64,000 bases of DNA. Source: Craterostigma plantagineum. Lineage: Eukaryota; Streptophyta; Magnoliopsida; Lamiales; Linderniaceae. The notes beneath the pieces are model-generated. The model was not told where the DNA came from. It was given only the letters and a program-made list of their open reading frames with translations, and searched no databases. Shown here one piece after another: positions 59,301 through 64,000 of the stretch. Position 1 is the stretch's first letter; the number at the start of each line of letters is the position of its first letter. The DNA is taken from contig JAPQWV010000307.1 in the NCBI GenBank assembly GCA_027422505.1, forward strand, positions 372,001 to 436,000. The letters are read 5' to 3'. Both the position numbers and the translations under genes were made by a program.

Positions 59301-61133
59301 AACACGCTAAAAGATAACAAAAAGATGAAGAAGCGATCAGACCTCCATTGGAAGGTAAGTTGGCTTTGCATCGCTGCCAGCTTTGAGAGCCTGCAGAAAC
59401 GGATACTTGAGCTCAATTTTGTACTTCTCACGGAAGTGCTGAGCAACAGAGATTTTTGTATCAGATTCACCCACAGAAAACCTGACACAGATTTATAGGA
59501 AAACAAATTATAACAGCTAATCCCAATGAACAAATACAGTCTTTTTTTTTTCTCGGAAGGAAAAAAAGGGGAGCTTACATCAACTGCTGAGGCTGCTCAG
59601 TGGCTATGCCTGTTATTTTGTACCTTCGACAACTCCCCTCGATCTTCACCTCAACCCTTAAGCCTTTCAGGACTCGACGTAGCTAATAAAAGTAAAAGAA
59701 TAGCTTCTCATTGGATCAATCGAAAGAGCAAAAGAAACACAAATAGCACCCAATAATAATAGCTTATCGAAAAAAATAATAATACCTTGAGCCGTTCTTG
59801 GTCAGAGAGCGGACGGTTGACGTCCTTGTTGAGATAGCAACATATGTAATCGGACACAAACATGGGCTCGTAGAATCCCCTCGCCGACATGTCTGCAAGC
59901 AAAGCATATGCATAAATTGGTGAAGAAGAGAAAAGATTATTAAAAAGAGAAAAAAACAAGAGACGTCGGTAATATCAATCCGTTCCGTACCAATATTCAG
60001 AGATAACCCCATTTGGGTAGGGCGCAGGCTTTGGTAATAGCCCTTCCAATACTCAAGGCCATCGCCGAGGTTACCAGTCTCGCCCAGACTGGGGTGGAAG
60101 AACGACCTCCCAACAACTCCGTAACTTCAGAAATAAAAACACAAACAGAGAGTAGTAATAAGCGTCATCAATATTGTAAAGAAAGGTGAGTAGGGTAGAG
60201 CAGCAAATAGATAAATACATCTTTGATGGAGTGTGACGCAGAACTACGTCAAGAGCTTGTATGGTCTCTTGTGGAGCATCCATTTGTCTCCCACGAATAA
60301 ATTCTTTCAAATGGTGCAAATCCGCCTTAGAGGCGAACTTCAAACTCACCCTGAACTCTCGTTCCCTCCTTTATGAGAGAGAAAAACACAAATAATTAAA
60401 CGTCAGTGCGGTAAATGATTTGAGGAGGCGAAAAGGGTTTTCCTTATCTGACTGAAACAACAACATTTAAACCAACCTTGACGACGACGTGGACGACGAT
60501 CCACCTTCTTCCTCAAGCTTAACCACAAAGTCCTTTGAAGTAAACGGCAGAGCCCCAGCCGTATAGCAGCTCTTTCGGCCATCGTAGGCCAAGTTTCGCC
60601 TCCCAAGATGGGAAGCCTGGTAAGATCGGACCAGCTGTCCTATGATGTCCCTACAGACCTTCTTCGACGTAACTTCCGGCGAGATAGAGACCTACGAACC
60701 TCAGCAACATTGTCGCAGAAATGAAACACGCACTAAACACCGTAAAAAAAAGTAACCAAGGATTTGAAAAGTTAAAGGAGATATAAACCCTCACATCGTA
60801 GTGGTGCAAGTCTTTGTCTGCAGCGGCGACCAGAAAGTGGTTTGCACTCACCATCACCTTTCTTCCGGCCCTACCATAACCAGGCCTCGGGGCGTTGGTC
60901 ATGGCCTTGCTCGACATTGGCCGTGACTGCTGCGGCGGCGGCGCACTGCCACTGGCCTCCGCAACTTCGGAAGCGATTGTAAGCTTCTTCTCCATCTCCT
61001 CAGGCAGAGACGGCGGCGGCGGAGCAGAAGAGCCACCACGACCGCCGGCGCTTCTTCCACGCCCTTCGCCGCCTGCTCGACGCCCACCCATACCTGCACC
61101 GCGCGCACTGGGTTTGCCTCTTGAAGAAGACAT
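56322..61133 (-). CDS. AGO5: AGO5-type Argonaute, 22 exons, complete
   Basis: Exons (high to low): 61133-60789, 60691-60477, 60368-60219, 60124-59991, 59892-59786, 59682-59579, 59481-59343, 59259-59143, 59056-58949, 58849-58778, 58662-58543, 58470-58320, 58227-58106, 58004-57867, 57776-57634, 57538-57476, 57402-57339, 57226-57100, 57022-56949, 56849-56755, 56653-56622, 56506-56322. Phases agree throughout: 935 codons with stop. The N-terminus is Gly/Arg-rich ([19 protein letters not shown]). PAZ includes YIC...LNKDVNRPL and [23 protein letters not shown] includes QLLIVILPD and [21 protein letters not shown] keeps the slicer residues: Asp in [10 protein letters not shown], Glu in [10 protein letters not shown], Asp in [10 protein letters not shown] and His in [14 protein letters not shown]. 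It ends VKEVMFYC. Argonautes bind small RNAs and silence complementary RNA. AGO5 in Arabidopsis prefers 5'-cytosine small RNAs and is active in reproductive tissue. The assignment to the AGO5 clade is by recalled similarity. Confidence 0.95.
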
Positions 61134-61224
61134 TTTGTTAAAATGGATAAATACGCTGTGCGTGTGTAAATAATGCAGTAAGAGAGTAAGAGAGCTATGA
61201 CGAGTGGTGTTGTCAGAGAGGACG

Positions 61225-61234
61225 CCTATTTATC
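61225..61234 (-). promoter_or_regulatory. TATA-like element upstream of AGO5
   Basis: The minus strand reads GATAAATAGG about 95 bases before the start codon. It is a plausible TATA box but weak on its own. Confidence 0.35.
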
Positions 61235-62709
61235 GGTGGAAATGGAGAACTGAGGGGACACAGTGATACTCATTAGGGCCAGGCCAGGGGCCTTCGGTGG
61301 GGCCCGCGGAGAGATAAAATACATAGGATTTTCTTCCGGGAAATTTTTTGTTGAAATTACTACTTATTTTAACAAAAAAAATATTTTTATGTGCTTTTAC
61401 ACTCGTAATAATTTCTAAAAAAAATTTTAAGAAATTTCCCGTAATATTGACTTATTACGGAAAGTAAAGGTGAGGCGCAATATTATCATCAACGTAATAA
61501 AATTCGTAATATTTGACTTATTTACGTATTATAGATATCAAACGCGCAATATCATCATTAACGTATTATAGATATCAAACGCGCAATATCATCAACGTAA
61601 GTATCCAAATGTATTATCGGAAAACTCTATCCATTCCGACCTGCTTTGCGTGAATCGGGTCGAATATTCTTATTGAAAAATAACTCTTTAGAGGCGATGC
61701 TACTTTGGTGTTAGTAGGATTCATGGACCCAATCTATGCGTGTGCAAATAATTAATTATGTTTATACTAAGGAGGGGTTTAGTAGTTGTACGGTAGTGAG
61801 TTATTATTATTATTATTATTTTATTAATGAGAAATTTTACATACTAAATCACTTTGGATTTGAATGGTTTGTATCAAACTCAGAGCTTTTATGTACTGTA
61901 CTGTGTAAGATAAAAAAGGGTTTAAACATTTCTGTGAAAACCAAGTTATTTGATATTAAGAAGCATATTGTATGTTAATACTAGTGTAAATTGATATTAA
62001 GAGAAGAATTGTTATTGAATACAAACAAACAGGAGAATTTTCAGGGAAATACTATGAACTCGCTTACGTGTATTATTTGCTCCAACATAGCATTTTCATG
62101 CAAAAGCAGGGTCATATGTGAAAAGAGAAAAGTAAATGACTACCATAGATTACGTAATTAAAGTATATTTATTTAGGGCGGTATTTTGCGTATTAAATAA
62201 AAAATATAATGTCAATTGTCACTCATATTTTACTCCGTTTCAAAAGTACGCTCTGTCGCGATTCGTGCAGCCTTCGGAACTTATGAATTGGTGGCTTGTC
62301 CTTGATTGAAGAATATAATGTCAGCCACTCAAGTTTTTTTTCATAATAGTAATATCATACAATATATATTAAATTGATATATCCGAGACAACATTGATTC
62401 TTTTTGGCGCGAATTTAAGTATCTATTTATTATTAGTTTAGAGTGGCTATAAATTGTCAAATTTGGTTTATCAACTTATTTACAATTTAGTCCTTCTATT
62501 TCTACTTTATTGAATTGTATATTGTCATATAATTTCTAACTTATCTAGTTGTTGTACTTATATATTATTTTTTTCTACTTTTATGTTAAAAAATTATGTT
62601 TCATCTTAAATACTAAAATTAGTAAGATCAAAATTATAGATAATTATTAAATAAAATTATATTTTAAGCACACATAGAGTATGCGAAAATATACTAGGAG
62701 TAGTAGATA
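61235..62709. other. Intergenic upstream of AGO5
   Basis: No gene seen. 61530-61600 contains a near-perfect direct duplication, ACGTATTATAGATATCAAAC followed by GCGCAATATCATCA. A (ATT)n tract lies at 61801-61820. The rest is AT-rich. Confidence 0.5.
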
Positions 62710-62718
62710 TTAATGAAA

Positions 62719-63667
62719 GGGTGAATTCATTATCAGTCCCGTTCAACATTTCAACTTCCTTTTAAATACCGCTCGAATTATTTCTTCCTTATAACTACCC
62801 ATTTGAAAATTTATTCCTGTTCAATACCTCAAAAGCTATTTTCAGCGTTAAATGGACGAAAATACCCCTGTCTCACATATCAAAAAAGCTGAATAATTAT
62901 TTTCACATGCATTATACAAAAAAACGTTATTGTACCAATAAAATTGAATATTGTACCAGAAAATGGTGAAATTATACCATCTGTTTTGGTTATTATACCA
63001 GTAAATAACGTAGTCGAATTTTATGCAGTGAAATTGGACGGTATACTAATTGATTTTGAAATTATACCATAAACTGTAGAAATTATACCAACTGTTGTCG
63101 TAATTATACCAAGAGATTTGTACACTATGCCAGTTGGTATAATAATGTTAACAGTTGGTATAATAATCAAAACAGTTGGTATGATGTCCAATTTAAATAG
63201 CGTTGTTATAATTTACAGCGAAATTGGACGTTATACCAACTGATTGTGATATTATACCAGAAATTGAAAAAATTGTACCACATGTTTTGGTTATTATACC
63301 AATAAATAACGTTATTCAAATTTTATACAGTGAAATTGGAAGTTATACAATCTGATTTTCAAATTATACCAGAAACTGTAGAAATTATACCAACTGTTGT
63401 GGTAATTATACCAACAGATTTATACAATATACCAGTTGGTATAATAATGATAACAGTTGGTATAATTAGAATAACAGTTGGTATAATAATCAAAATAGTT
63501 GGTATGATGTACAGTTTAATTTCAGAAAAGGGTATTTTCGTCCGTTTACTGTTTGGAGCATTAAACACACAACTTTTTCGCAGATGGGTACTGATAAGGA
63601 ATAATTTTTGTCAGAGGTAATGATAAGGAAGTTCAAAATTTGAAAGGTACTAAAAGGGAATTTACCC
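62719..63667. mobile_element. Non-autonomous MULE with ATTATACCA repeats
   Basis: A perfect 9-bp duplication, TTAATGAAA, occurs at 62710-62718 and 63668-63676. The ends are GGGTGAATTC and GAATTTACCC, and the inverted similarity extends about 100 bp inward (AACTTCCTT, TACC motifs). The interior contains two copies of a block of about 300 bp (near 62978-63190 and 63280-63510), filled with ATTATACCAACTGTT and its inverse AACAGTTGGTATAAT. The frames at 63330-63620 and 63359-63568 are translations of this repeat, not genes. Confidence 0.82.
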
Positions 63668-63835
63668 TTAATGAAATTCTTTACGTGTGCCGATTGCTAA
63701 AGAACAATCATTGTCTTGAAAGAAACAGTAAAGCTACTAGATACATTATACAAGTGAAAACAAACGCCAAAAAAGACAAAAAAAACAACACCAATGTAAA
63801 ATATTCAACATATGCTTAATTTTTTTATTTCTTTG

Positions 63836-64000
63836 TGTTGGGAAATCGCTACCTTAGGATTCGTGTTTTAATGTAGATTCTATGTATGCTTGTGATTGGG
63901 ATTGATTCAAGCTATAATGAGCTTGATCAGATCGAAAACCAGCAAAGAAAACTCACCCACTCTAACACAGTTTTAACGTGGTTCGGCCCAAAGTTTGGCC
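63836..64000. mobile_element. Probable start of an LTR retrotransposon, cut by the window end
   Basis: TGTTGGGAAATCGCTACC resembles the 5' end of plant LTRs. The later AAACTCACCCACTCTAACAC and TTTAACGTGGTTCGGCCCAA are strings common in plant LTRs. Only 165 bases are visible, so the family cannot be named. Confidence 0.45.

Noticed and set aside
63330..63620. Hydrophobic isoleucine-rich frames on both strands
   Set aside because: They translate the ATTATACCA inverted repeats of the MULE, giving mirror-image peptides on the two strands.

Overview
The window is nuclear DNA of a flowering plant, very probably a eudicot. Genes have many short AT-rich introns with GT-AG borders. A gene for an AGO5-type Argonaute and an H2B.8/H2B.S-type histone are present, and the repeats are typical plant families (Ty3/gypsy Tat, Tekay and Athila lineages, hAT, Mutator, Harbinger and pogo-like MITEs, a tRNA-derived SINE). 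I cannot name the species. About half the window is transposon sequence. Four host genes can be read through, and several others are broken. Layout: 67-585 is a hAT MITE. 996-1872 is a DUF1635-family gene (+). 2346-2661 is a SINE (-). 4699-6701 is a seven-exon RING-finger gene (+). 7174-8059 is a histone H2B.8-like gene (-) with a one-base frameshift in the histone fold. 8701-15480 is a low-GC block of nested direct repeats. It holds four units of about 1.2-1.4 kb, each with a protein-kinase-like exon pair on the minus strand and a papain-like fragment on the plus strand. 15483-16030 and 16224-17796 are further transposon remnants. 18327-38715 is a Tat-lineage retrotransposon (-) interrupted by a younger, ORF-intact Tekay/Del chromovirus at 23970-33819 (+). 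38795-41925 is the decayed 3' half of a syndetin/VPS50 gene (-). 42361-43260 is a truncated Tat-like LTR, and 43804-44520 is a G3BP-like pseudogene (-). 45113-47136 is a cluster of MITEs. 47442-49302 is an ATP10 mitochondrial ATP-synthase assembly factor gene (+). 49642-55184 is a non-autonomous Athila-lineage element. 55265-55767 is an Emigrant-like MITE. 56322-61133 is a complete 22-exon AGO5-type Argonaute gene (-, 934 codons). 62719-63667 is a non-autonomous MULE. 63836-64000 looks like the start of another LTR. How the genes relate: they are independent nuclear loci, not an operon. From memory, the Arabidopsis relatives of the RING gene, syndetin and AGO5 lie close together on chromosome 2, and those of H2B.8 and ATP10 lie close together on chromosome 1. 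The window may therefore be an ancestral block partitioned between duplicated regions in Arabidopsis; this needs checking. AGO5 and H2B.8 are both linked to reproductive cells in Arabidopsis. Intactness varies: the AGO5, ATP10 and RING models are open from start to stop with consistent phases, whereas the H2B.8-like, syndetin and G3BP-like loci carry visible lesions.
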